DNA of 64,000 bases, taken from assembly GCF_043290135.1 (NCBI RefSeq), contig NC_134705.1, positions 58,530,771 to 58,594,770 on the forward strand. Reading direction: 5' to 3'. This document shows positions 33,591-43,806 of the stretch, piece by piece. Within the stretch, counting starts at the first letter, position 1. Every line of letters begins with the position of its first letter. A model generated the notes under the pieces. It ran no database searches, was not told the origin of the DNA, and saw nothing but the letters and a program-made list of their open reading frames with translations. The position numbers and the translations under genes were made by a program. The DNA is from Rhipicephalus microplus (Eukaryota > Arthropoda > Arachnida > Ixodida > Ixodidae).

Positions 33591-34028
33591 TGACTGTGGT
33601 ATGTAGTCATGTTCTCACATGACACGCATGTCATGATTATCAAGTTTGCACCAGTCACATACCTTCGTAATCCATTCACGTACTTTAATACCAAATTTGA
33701 TATATGTGACGCTAGCGAAACGGCTGCGAGTGCATCGTGAGTGTGGCATGTAGTCATGTTGTCACATGACACGAATGTCATGATTTTTTATGTTAGGGTC
33801 AGTCGCTTGTGTTCGGCATGCAATCATGTCATACCATACCAGTTTTGCAACGTGCCATGTGAACGAAACCACCGCAAGAAGTGCAGGACCATGAAATGTA
33901 AATCTTGACATTCATGACATACTTGTCATGATTTTGATGTTATGACTAGTCAAATATGTTCTTCATACAGCCATGTTATGCCATACCAAGTTTGGTATTG
34001 ATGCCATTATTGAAACGGCCAGGAGAGC

Positions 34029-34824
34029 TAAAAAAATGGCAGCATATCTACGGAGTGAATGACGGATAGTGGGGCGAAACATCCGTCCGTCCATTCGTTC
34101 TTGCTTCCGTCCATCCATGCGTGCGTCTGTGTGGCCGCCCATGCGTCCATCCGCCCGTCCGTGCATGCGTCTGTTCGTGTGTCCACACGCTCATCTGTGC
34201 ATCCGTCCCTGCTTTCGTCCATGCATTCGCTCTGCGTCCTTCCATGCGTTCATCCGTCCGTGCAGCCATCGGTGCGTCCGTCCATGCACTTGTCTGTGTG
34301 TCCGTTTGTCCACCTATTCAACACTCCAAGTACCACCATCTCGCATCGTTCGCACCGCAACCCAGCGGACATTTCAAGGACTGAACGAGAGGAGGCACAC
34401 GCACACTTTCATACGGCTTGCGCTTCGTGTCTACTTCCCACCTTTAACCACCTCGAGTTCATTGTATATACTAGTTCACTGTATTCGTGGCACTGCGGCC
34501 CTACGCTCGCTAAACCTTTCTAAAGCCTAGGAGGTTACGCCCTACGAATATAACGGAGCAACCCTTTCTTGTCTTCTGTGCGTTGTTGAACAATAAAAAA
34601 TTCGCAGCGTGCGCGTTAACTAAAAGCCGAATTTTCCTGTCTCTCATTCCCTCTTAGCAGCCATTGGCATGTACATTGAGTACTATCTTTTATTGTTCAA
34701 CAACGCACAGAAGAACACTCTCACCAGCACCACCTTGGAGGTCAAAATGTTATAGTTGTTACACACTACTACAACGGCTACGGGGGACAAATGGGCGCTG
34801 CTCCAAAGAGCTTCGCCCCTAAAA
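34029..34824 (+). repeat. Composite tick repeat 'CCATCCG', copy B
   Basis: Starts AAAAAATGGCAGCATATCTA and ends GAGCTTCGCCCCTAAAA. The minisatellite core lies at 34080-34310. A perfect 27-bp inverted repeat lies within it, 34572-34598 against 34688-34714 (TCTTCTGTGCGTTGTTGAAC plus AATAAAA), with an 89-bp spacer. It joins directly to the end of the satellite array, which suggests the two may form one larger composite. Confidence 0.7.
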
Positions 34825-35089
34825 GTCGTAGGCGCCTAGATGGATACGCCCAAAGTCACCGAAGTTCGCCAAGAAATGCTTCGCATTTAATAACAATAAA
34901 TCATTGCCAAACCATCCTCAATTACGTCACATTCGCGAGATACCCAACCACTCTGCGACGCATTCAAGTTCCCCCCGTGGGAAGATGTGGGCGGCCTTTT
35001 TTTCCTCCGTATTCTTCTGTGAAACTTCCTTGCAATGCTAATATTCCATTGTTTAAATTTATAGACCCGTGACTTAATTAGGTTTTTAA

Positions 35090-35410
35090 ATAATATACCG
35101 TAAGAGAAATTGTGAGATTTCATGGGCGCTATAGCAATCGCCCCAAACTGAATTAAAACTTGTGCCAGATACCGGTGCTCTTCGAATGCTGTTGTTCGCC
35201 GACTGATGAGTCCGCACATGTACCTCTTGTCGAGCTGTTCGGTGATCATAAAGGCCGAGGCTCCGTGCCGAGGCGGACCATAGCACTGCGGTTTGCTGTA
35301 GCACGCCTCTATCCCAAACTGGGATAGCTGGGGCACATAATTTTTGGTAGTGGGGTTGGTTCCAGCCCCATGTCTATAAATTCCAAATTAAGAACAGCTC
35401 TCGCTGTTTA
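35090..35410 (-). other. Unidentified open frame
   Basis: On the minus strand the frame after a TAA near 35400 reads about 105 residues without a stop: YRHGAGTNPTTKNYVPQLSQ, FGIEACYSKPQCYGPPRHGA, FMITEQLDKRYMCGLISRRT, AFEEHRYLAQVLIQF and so on. The amino-acid mix is protein-like, with paired cysteines, but I recognise no family and see no clear splice sites. It could be a decayed transposon or host-gene fragment. Confidence 0.25.
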
Positions 35411-36009
35411 AATTGCGCTGTACTTTTCACTGTACACACACAACGAACATGATGGTGGGCAAATAAGTCACGTGACATGTGTCATGATTCTGATCCCTCC
35501 GCAGTCACCATTCACCCGACAGCGAAGTGCTACCAACAAAGATTTCCGCAATGATCCGCGAGAGTCTGAACTGTGATTTTGGCTTCCGTCGTTTCACGAA
35601 TGGCTTCGCTCGGACCGAAGTAGGGACGCGGGGACGGGTGACGTGTGGTGACGTAGTACGCGACTCCTGATTACGAATCACGATTTCGTCCATTGCGTGA
35701 ACACAGTATTTGGGGCCCGACCAGTCGGCCTGGTATAAGGTGCACGTACGAGGTCTAAAATAACATAATGAACCGTAGTAATCGAAGTGTAATCGCAACA
35801 ATTAAATAATAATTCATGAAAAAATTAAGGCAGCTTCGCACTAGTGCTCTAATGTCTGAACGAAGTGCGATGTGGGGTGGTCCGCTTAGTTTTTTCCTCT
35901 CATTCCTTTTTTTTTTCTTTGCTCAGTTTTACTATCTGAGTTTCGTCTGTTTATTTCTATCACTTTGTTTATTTCTGTCTGTCTATGCCCTTAATTTTCT
36001 TGCGTCCTC
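35411..36009. other. Non-coding stretch
   Basis: Nothing recognised apart from a T-rich patch near 35905-35920. Confidence 0.4.
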
Positions 36010-36180
36010 TTCTTTCTCTCCCTGGCTTGCTTTCTCTTTCTTTGATTCTTTCTCTCTTTTTCTGTCTTTCTATTTCTCGTTTCTCATTCTTGCTACTTAC
36101 TTCCTCCTCTCATGCCTCCTCCTCTTTTCCCTTTCCGACTCCCCTGCTATACCACACTGTACAAGACCATGCTATAGGCT
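36010..36180 (-). repeat. AGCATAGCCTTGT-family repeat, inverted copy
   Basis: On the minus strand it reads AGCATGGTCTTGTACAGTGT, GGTATAGCAGGGGAGTCGGA and a long purine-rich tail, matching the organisation of the units at 8612-9160. Confidence 0.45.
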
Positions 36181-36419
36181 GCGCAGGTGTGCCTGGACAG
36201 CCAAGTGGTCACGAGGCCCAACTTCGGATCATGGGAACGCAAGTTCCAACCACGCTTCACAAAACATCACCGCCCAAGCACTCCGTACAGATGGTTGAAC
36301 AGCAAAGCTCAAACTTTGAACCGAGAGAATTTCACTGAGCACCCCTCGAATTAATTTTTCATGCTTAAGCCGTTCATGCAAGGTGCATCGATGCGCGCGC
36401 ACCCTATAGCCAGGTTTTA

Positions 36420-36895
36420 GCCTGTCGATGTTCGCAGCGCCTTTCTTCCAGTGCGCCCAGATCAGAATCGCGGCTTCAAAGATTGGCTTTGTCGGCGTTG
36501 GGGATCCCGGAATTCACGGTCTCGCCTGGCACGATTTGGATCGGTTCCAAGCGGCTTCCGTGCCTCCGGCGGTATTCTCGAGTGCGCGGCCGCCTTTTCT
36601 TGCCTCTCCCCGCGGTCACGTGTGTAATCGCATAACGGAAAGGAGAAAGTACGCACGCTTTTTCGAGAGCACACATGAAAGGGGCGCGGCGGCGGAGGCT
36701 TGTTGACACCGCCTTCCTTCTCCGCTCGTTCCGCGGCGACGTCGTCGTTTCCGTGCACTCGTTTCACCGCACCGAACTACATCGCGGTGTTGTTAAGCCC
36801 GCGAAGAAAGGACGCAGTTCGGTGGCCCGATTTTCTCGCTCGTCGATCGAACGGCTTCGGATAAAGGCGCACGGACACCGACTGCGACAAGCGAC
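36420..36895 (+). promoter_or_regulatory. CpG-rich block ending in a splice donor; possible 5' exon
   Basis: A GC- and CpG-rich island-like segment in otherwise AT-rich surroundings. It contains a CACGTG E-box (near 36617) and a strong donor CGAC|GTAAGT at 36895/36896. The sulfotransferase coding exon at 59146 begins with its ATG immediately after an acceptor, so its 5' UTR must be spliced from upstream. This block is one candidate. The link is only inference; a 22-kb intron would be needed. Confidence 0.3.
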
Positions 36896-38809
36896 GTAAG
36901 TGGGCTCTTCTCCCTGCGTCGTCCGCTTGCTGTACGAGTCGAAAGAGTATGTCACCGCGCGTACGTTCCTTACGTGTGCTTTTGTTGACGATACCTTAAT
37001 TGCAGTCCTCTTCATTTCTTAATGCGAAAGGTCTACGCACTGCTTAGAAGATAAGTCGCGTGCGCTTGTCCCAAATTCTGCAATGTCGATCAAGTGAAAC
37101 ATCCTTCCTTGAATCTTTTTTTATTATTTTGAATATGTGATATAGTGGCGCGCGCTTTTGGTCAGTGTTTCCATCCATGCCAGTAGCCAGAGAGATGCTC
37201 TGGAAGACCCCCCCCCCCCTCTCCCAGCATGTGGAAATTGTGATTTACGTGGGTATGTGTGGGCGGGGGGGGGGGGGTGGATGTGTTTTAGTGAAATAAA
37301 TAACAAAAAGACGTGTTTTTCTAAAATAATCACTACCTTCATTCAGTGCTGCTGCCCCTTCCACCATAAAAAATTCCATTGCTACCGCCTCTTGCTAAAC
37401 TGTATTCTGTAGCAGAACAGTTGAGGAGAGTTCCAGCAAGTCGGGTGTGTTCCCACGGTAAAAGTCAGGTGCACGAGGCTGGCTTGTCGTAACGACGGCA
37501 AGGTAAATTTGATGGATGACAACGCTAAAGATTCGGGTTTGTGCACGTGTTCTGGCGTAGCATGCGCGAAGGATCTTCATAGCTGCACAGCTATAGCATG
37601 GCAGATTACGTTGACTAGCGATCTAGCAGATAGCTTATATCGACAGGGCTCATATGGCTTCTACGTCGATCGTCCTGAATTCAGCCGATGTTCTCAAAGA
37701 CTCGTATCGAATCGAGGGCCGTTGAACCTGATCTCTGATCTATGGTAAACTAAATGGCTGTTTGGTGTAGACTAATGTCACGCCGGCAATGTGGGATCGT
37801 TATGGCTGTTGACAGTATCCTCCGTAGCCTGTAGTTACCTAACTTCACCTAGATGTAGTGAGTACATTTATTTTATGGCGCACTCGCTTTTATAGAAAAC
37901 TTTTTTGCTTTGGTGAAATGAGTTATAGGTTTGTGGCTTGCAAGGCTTTCCCTACGCTTTCGTTAAAACAAGGCAATTGCATGCCCCATGATACACAAAT
38001 CCCAAGTGACCCACGGAAAAAGAAAAATCCAGAGCTTCGTACGAAGAAGTAACAACGCTCCATAGGTATGGGCCCAGATGCGCTCTAAGTGCGCACGTCG
38101 AAAAATGGAACCGAAATTGCGGCCTACAGTCATTGCAAGCTATGGGGTTATCACGGAGATGGTGAAGCTTAAATATGTAGTGCAATCTATTAATTTTTTT
38201 CAGGAAAGTGAGTTGATGGGCTGTATGTCAAAACGATCAACAACTGCCCAAACATGCCTTATAGCCTCGTCAATGAATTGCAGTGGTATAATTCAATTAA
38301 TCGCAGTTCATCCTAAAAGTTGAGTTGGCACGTAAAGGTGAGAAAGAAAACAGGGGCATCATGTTAACTTTCGGGTATCATGGGATTGTTTGGTCGCTTG
38401 TTATTTTTGCTGCCTTTATAGGGTGCAGCCGTTTTCACTTTATGCGCATATTAAGAATTGATGAAAGCCACATTAGTGGTATCGCAAATTAATTAATGCC
38501 TAGCTTTTCACCGAAACCTATATAAATACGGAACGATTAGTTGCGCTGAAAACAAATAATTAAAGCCAGTGAAATGTCGCAATCTTTCGGTGTCCTCAGT
38601 GAATTGAGCAGCTGATGAGAGCTCGCTCAGAGCGACCCCAAGCCATTTTTGTTTCTGAATCAGCACGGAAGACAGTGCTGCTTGCGATCATTGCGACCGC
38701 GATGAAACGATTAGTGCGCGCTCTGTTTTTCCACTACCCTCGCTAAAGCGCGCACAGGCTGCCACAGCTGCTCCGTTAGCCCATCTTCGCAGTCAGTGCT
38801 CGAATGCCG
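36896..38809. other. Non-coding stretch with C- and G-runs
   Basis: A C-run (37208-37219) and a G-run (37265-37277) lie about 45 bp apart in inverted sense. The remainder is AT-rich with short frames and no recognised motifs. Confidence 0.45.
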
Positions 38810-38823
38810 ACACAATCTGTCTT

Positions 38824-38902
38824 GCCCCGCCGCGGTGGTCTAGTGGCTAAAGTACTCGGCTGCTGACCCGCGGGTCGCGGATTTAACACAATCTCACAAT
38901 CA
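38824..38902 (+). mobile_element. SINE tRNA head only, with target-site duplication
   Basis: Contains just the 5' head of the Ruka-like SINE (CCCCGCCGCGGTGGTCTAGT, then GGCTGCTGACCCGCGGGTCG and GATTTAA), about 65 bp, followed by a short ACAATC-type tail. It is flanked by a perfect 14-bp duplication ACACAATCTGTCTT (38810-38823, 38903-38916). The body and normal 3' tail are absent, so it is a 3'-truncated insertion. Confidence 0.8.
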
Positions 38903-38961
38903 ACACAATCTGTCTTCACACAACAAATGAGTCAATGCCTTATCGAACTTCTTGCGTGGTA

Positions 38962-39200
38962 ATTGATTGATATGTGGGGCTTAACGTCCCAAAACCACCG
39001 TATGATTAGGTGAGACGCCGTAGTGGAGGGCTCCGGAAATTTCGACGACCTGGGATTCTTTAACGAGAACCCAAATCTGAGTACACGGGCCTACAGCATT
39101 TCCGCCTCCATCGGAAATGCAGCCGACACAGCCGGGATTTGATCTCGCGACCTGCGGGTCAGCAGCGGAGTACGTTAGCCACTAGACCACCACGGCGGGG
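38962..39200 (-). mobile_element. tRNA-derived SINE (Ruka-like), full length
   Basis: Minus-strand full-length copy: head CCCCGCCGTGGTGGTCTAGT, B-box region CGCGAGATCAAATCCCGG, and body through GTTTTGGGACGTTAAGCCCC to the ATCAATCAAT-type tail. It is flanked by a perfect 14-bp duplication CTTCTTGCGTGGTA (38948-38961, 39201-39214). Confidence 0.9.
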
Positions 39201-39214
39201 CTTCTTGCGTGGTA

Positions 39215-39879
39215 GTGGCATATTGAATAGGCTAAGCGCCCCTGATATTTTTTTTTTGCACGTCTACATTTCTCTTCGATTTCCTTCTCATCTTTCTTCC
39301 CCTTCCACGCCCCCCTAGTAACGGGTAGCAAACACGATTATGGTTGACCTCCTTGCCTTTCGCTCAATTTATAATCTCTCTCTCTATGACGTGAGCGTGC
39401 ACATTTACGATCGCCTACACACGCCCCACAAATAAACTGCTCCCCGCCATCTATACCCTTTCTTTAACGTATTTATGTCACGTGCAAAGCCCGGACCTTC
39501 ATTCTTAAGTAGTGTAAGACAGAATTGAAGTCATCGCTTCAGGGTGATTACACAAGAAATCGACACGAGTCTGACAATGAATATTCCAAATTTTATTGAT
39601 TATTTTGTGCACACACCATCCAGTATCCACAAACAGTAGAAGATTTGTAGGAGTTTATTTCAGGCAAAAAGCAAGAAAGAAGGGTGCAATTTACGTAGCG
39701 GACTGGCGAAAAGGCATAAAAGCCTGACAAGGTGCCTGCCCCCTGCCAACCCAAAACTCACCAAAATGACACAGTGCTCAGCGTAAAATAAAAAGTAATA
39801 AAAAGTAAGCATAAATTAGTTTCTACACATAAAGCATGTGTATGAGCGAAAATCTGCCCATCAATAAAATAGTTAAAGC

Positions 39880-39880
<1 letters not shown>
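39215..39880. other. Non-coding stretch with LINE-tail-like fragment
   Basis: At about 39270-39395 there is a diverged copy of the tail motif seen at 43370-43492 and 54000-54095 (ACGGGTAGCAAACACGATTA, GGTTGACCTCCTTGCCTTTC, then TCTCTCTC). The rest is AT-rich with no gene. Confidence 0.45.

Positions 39881-39882
<2 letters not shown>

Positions 39883-39914
<32 letters not shown>
39883..39914. repeat. (TA)n microsatellite
   Basis: Sixteen TA units without interruption. Confidence 0.95.
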
Positions 39915-39917
<3 letters not shown>

Positions 39918-39949
39918 GGAGTAATAATTCAATGGGCCAGTTAGTCTTT

Positions 39950-40130
39950 GTGAAGGTATGGGATATGGCACAACGGGAGCGTTGTCAACAAGGATAAATA
40001 TATTTATTTCCCAACAGTTTCGGGAGGGGTCCTCCCTTCATCAGGGGATGAGACTCATCCCCTGTATGAATACTTGAAGAAACTTAAAAATTTAATACAC
40101 AAGGTTTCAAAAACGAGAACGCAAGAGCAT
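39950..40130 (-). mobile_element. Penelope-like element terminal fragment
   Basis: The minus strand carries the motif CTGATGAAGGGAGGACCCCT then CCCGAAAC and TTGGGAAATAAATATATTTA. This arrangement recurs in the terminal repeats of Penelope-like retroelements of animals. No PLE reverse transcriptase is attached here; one lies separately at 57780-58560. The boundaries are approximate. Confidence 0.45.
40017..40062 (-). ncRNA. Hammerhead-ribozyme-like core
   Basis: On the minus strand: a palindromic GGGGATGAGTCTCATCCC helix, then CTGATGA, one extra A, a perfect 6-bp helix GGGAGG/CCTCCC with a 3-base loop, then GAAAC. This has the two conserved hammerhead core boxes (CUGANGA and GAAA) in correct order. 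I cannot place a proper NUH cleavage triplet next to the helix, and the extra A is atypical, so activity is doubtful. Confidence 0.3.
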
Positions 40131-40640
40131 CAATAAGTGATTATTGTGACAATAAATAAACACAGTTATAACATAAGGAAACGTTGGTGTAATTCACACA
40201 AAGAAAATACTCCAAGGAGTGTGAAACAAATATGATGGATGTGATTCTGTTTCTGTAGATAGTAAGTGTTCCTATATCATCTTTTTAACAATGTCATATG
40301 AGGCTGTAATTTTAAATATAGTAGCTACAATTGGTTGTTCGTTCAGTAAATGCAAAATTTCATACAGTAGTTTTGTGTCCCGTAATTCGTCCGTGGTTTC
40401 TCATATTTATACACCCTATGCCATAGGTTCTGTCTGTGACCTCTCGAGCGGTGCCTCTGATAAAACCCTGAGCCATCAGCTCGTACTTGTTTATAAAGAA
40501 TCATTGTCAATTTTTGTTTCATGACATTGGCTATCGTAAGTATTTTATGTTCCTTAAAGACAGGCGTGGTATGATGCCCCTGATATTAGTTGTATAGTGA
40601 ACTACGTTTCTTTTTTAACAGCATGGTTTAGGAGAGAGTA
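40131..40640. other. AT-rich non-coding stretch
   Basis: Possibly part of the same Penelope-like remnant, but no RT or nuclease motif is visible. Confidence 0.35.
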
Positions 40641-40649
40641 AGACGTCGA

Positions 40650-41060
40650 ACATATGGAGATACCAATTTTATTCCCTGTCGTTTTCGAAGGTTCACTACG
40701 ATATAAATATAGAGGTAATAATGCTAAAAGGTGTTTTCTGCATAGAATGTGTGAATACTGAAGGCTGAAGTATAACTGCTTAATGCATGTCGACATAAGC
40801 AAACCATTTTCAAAAACATCTAAGTGTGCGACAATTATAACAGTAGTATACTTGATAACTTTCCCCTCCTAACATAATGCAGCTAGCGTTTCTAAACTTG
40901 GTGACCTTTGATATTATAATCTGTTTATAATATATATTTTATGTTGCTGCTGTACAACGAGTAATTATTTTTATGAATTACCTCAAGCTTACAATTTTGG
41001 TGACAGTCAGCTTTCTTGAAAATTCTATATTTATAGTAATCCCACGCTCAATTTTTACTT
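40650..41060 (-). repeat. Old repeat, inverted partner of 49530-49960
   Basis: The minus strand contains GGTCACCAAGTTTAGAAACG plus CTAGCTGCAT and TGAACCTTCGAAAACGACAGGG-like segments that match 49667-49705 and 49880-49920 on + with scattered differences. The family is unknown. Confidence 0.5.
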
Positions 41061-43369
41061 AAAATCCCGTAAATAGACCGTCGCAAGCAATGAGAAAGTT
41101 TTCCAAAATGTTGCAATTTTTCATTGTCTTGCAGCGACAATATTATGGTTACAAATCAGGCCCGTAGCTAGTCAGGGGGAGGGTGTTTAAAAGCCCGGGT
41201 TCCCTCCCCTCCCGAAATTGGTATGTTTTGGGACTTTCACCGAGGACAATTATAAATATAGGTATTTTTCTAAGCCTTTGACAAATGCCCCCCCCCCCCC
41301 CGTCTTCCCAGACTTTTACCGGAGAAAAATGGCCGGCTACTGGTCTGGTGCAAATTATAGCTTTTTGAGGATGCTCTGAGGCAGTAAGAACGTGAGAAAT
41401 CGAGATAAAAATGTGGGCACAAGTTCTGGACTCGTTTAGACGTGAACACATTTACAGAACAAAAGCAGATTTAGTAAATAAAAATGACCGTTTTAAGCGG
41501 GGCCTTCTGGAATGCCTAATCACGGGGTTTAAAGTCGAGTCTTGAGACGTCCGATTTATTGGCGCCTCCTTCACTGACGCCTTCGGTTAAGGCTCCTGTG
41601 ACAGCCATCTGTTTTAACGTTTGGGTCAGAATACTCGGGGGGGGGGGGGGGGGGGTAAGGGATACTTTTTATAGGGAACAACCAAATTATGACGATTATT
41701 GAAAATTATTGGTGCTACTGCTGCTGTCTGAAACAGAACACGCTCTGGCGTATGCTGCTGTCGGTCCTCAGTTCAACAGATCGCTGGGCGCCCAATCTCA
41801 GAGGCAATGTTTCACGACGTTGCCTGCGGCTAGCTCACTGATCGAGGTTGACGTCCTAGTCCCCTTCACGCTGTGGGTTTCGGTCACGGCTAGTGGGCGG
41901 GGTGGAGCGTTCAGTACATGGGCCGGGAAGCACCTCCGCCAGACGTGGCGAGAACGTGACGTGGACGGAGAGAGCAGAGAGTATGTATCAGGTGACACTG
42001 TTTATTTGACCGAACTTGTGCCCGGGGAACGGAAAGTGAGATTACGGCAAGACGTACACTGGCGCTGATAGCGGCGAACAAAACGTCGGCCGTCGATCAA
42101 CTGGCCAGCTAGCACCTCCTCTATTTTATCGATGCCAGCCAGATGCACCCGAATCAGCTGTTCACCACCATCTCCTCTAGCACTTTCCTGCCCTTGCCCA
42201 TCGCCTAGCCTTCGCCTGTGCTTTGCGGTAATGGGGAAGCAGTGCCTCACGACGGGAGTGATATAATTTTTTGTTCAGTTGTGCACAGATCTGTGGGGCG
42301 GCGTCTTGCATTCCTCGTAATCGCAGTGTAGGTGGTCGCACTGGTTCTGTAAAAGATACGCTGTTGCGAGATAAAGTGCCGCCGTTCATGGCGCTATGCG
42401 CGCAAACCAATGGGGACGCGTCACGGTGACGCCACTGCATAACCAGCGCTGTGAGCTGGCGGCGGTATTGCTTCCAGCCACCAAGAAGGAGCATGAAAGA
42501 ACAAATCTTACATGCGTATGATATTAGAGAGGGATACACATCTATCGCGTTTTCGTGAAAAAGCACTAAGAAACAAGTGTGATGCAAGCAGCCCTCCTGT
42601 GGAGTCGCATCCCGACCACTCTCTGAACTAAAAGGGGACCGACGGCACCCGTCGAAGAGCGCGCGTTTGGCATTGAACGAAATAGAGGAGACGTTGACCT
42701 GGAAAACGGTGATGCGCGTCGGTATTTATACACGTGCCATAGAATAATCCAGCGTTATCGCTAGCGACCACGTAAATTCCAAAAAATTCTGTGATGTTCG
42801 CGTTGGGTTGCGTAATCTTGACAAAATGATCTACTACAATGGTGAAGCTTCTTGAACCTTCAGTCGCGGCTTGCGCTGACCGTCGCTGACAGTTTTGTGG
42901 GCGTAAATCGAATTCAGCAAGAGCAAAAACTAAGAAACATGCGTTGCAGTTTCATCGTGTTTAGGCTGTAGAAAACGCTCAGACGTCTGTCGCTTCAACA
43001 AAAAATGCTTTAGTAGAGTGCCTAATCACGAGTGCAGCCTGATAGTGGCAGGCTCTACAGTGGTCGGGTCAGCATCTGAAGTGGCAGTGCGTAATATGGC
43101 CTTAAGGTTGAAGAACATCAAGCTGCACCATACGTATTCAGACGATGTGTACACGATAAAAACCAGTAAAAGTCATTGACATGTATTCATGACACGTTTA
43201 GATAGGCACATCTGGCGATACAGATCATGGTCGTATTCGGTTAAGGTCAAGCTCTGTCATAAATCATGTAGAAATGATGCGCGATGTTTAATCACATCCT
43301 TGTTTTTTCCACGTTCCCTAGCTCAAGAGGGAGGAGGGATAAGGCACTCTAAGTATCTGTGTTGAATCT
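41061..43369. other. Non-coding stretch with C- and G-runs
   Basis: Holds a 'CCCGTAGCTAG' motif followed by a 14-base C-run (41288-41301), a 19-base G-run (41637-41655) and a GC-richer patch at 41750-42300. Frames in that patch (41709-42068 on +, 42002-42587 on -) show no known domain. No gene is supported. Confidence 0.4.
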
Positions 43370-43492
43370 TCTCTGCAACCTCTTTTCTCCCCTTCATCCT
43401 TTCCCCAGTGCAGGGTAGCAAACCGGATGTGCGTCTGGTTAACTTTCCTGCCTTTCCTTGCATCTTTATCTCTCTCTCTCTCTCTCTCTCTC
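43370..43492 (+). mobile_element. LINE 3' tail fragment with (TC)n
   Basis: TCCCCAGTGCAGGGTAGCAA then ACCGG, GTTAACTTTCCTGCCTTTCC and a (TC)12 run (43469-43492). The same order follows the decayed LINE at 54000-54095, where it adjoins gag sequence, so it is a 5'-truncated tail of that LINE family. Confidence 0.5.
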
Positions 43493-43627
43493 CGAGCCCA
43501 TATACTCTGATGTTCGATCATTTTGATGCACCACTTTGTCTGCAAATATGTACTGATAATATGCGACAGTGTCAGTGCGTATTGGACTTTCTCGATGAAA
43601 GTCGTATGATGAGCTTCATAAATATGC

Positions 43628-43667
43628 CTTGGGACATTAAACCCCACATATCAATCAATCAATCATA
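43628..43667 (+). mobile_element. SINE 3'-end fragment
   Basis: GGGACATTAAACCCCACATA followed by the TCAATCAATCAATCA tail, identical to the 3' end of the Ruka-like SINE. Confidence 0.6.
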
Positions 43668-43750
43668 GATATGCCTTTATAAATAACTATTTCATAAGGT
43701 ATTGAAATGGCTTTTGTTCTGTAAATATGGTTATGTTATTACGAGTCAGA

Positions 43751-43762
43751 AGCCCATACCCA
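43751..43762. repeat. LINE C target-site duplication (left)
   Basis: AGCCCATACCCA, repeated exactly at 49346-49357. Confidence 0.9.
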
Positions 43763-43806
43763 GTCAGTCAGTCAGTCAAGAACTTTAATATATGGTCCTG
43801 AGGAGT

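Larger units (their letters stand above)
31432..34028 (+). repeat. Satellite-like array, ~142-147-bp units with longer period
   Basis: Units share TGTAGTCATGTTGTTACATG, ACACGCAT, a TCATGATTATCATGTTTGCA block, TTCGTCATCCATT, ACCAAATTTGGTATATGTGA and CTAGCGAAACGGCCGCGAGC. Adjacent unit spacing is about 142 bp (31441 to 31583) and 147 bp (32932 to 33079). A longer related segment, from GTCGCTTGTGTT through GGCCAGGAGAGCTAAAA, occurs at about 31640-31870 and 33795-34030. Two MITE-containing units sit at 32250 and 33213. Inverted relatives occur at 50180-50603 and 50830-51140. Confidence 0.7.

Noticed and set aside
35203..35210. CTGATGAG resembling a hammerhead core box
   Set aside because: No GAAA box or paired helix follows at the right distance.
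41709..42587. Possible gene in the GC-richer patch (frames on both strands)
   Set aside because: No domain, weak composition signal, and opposite-strand frames equally open.
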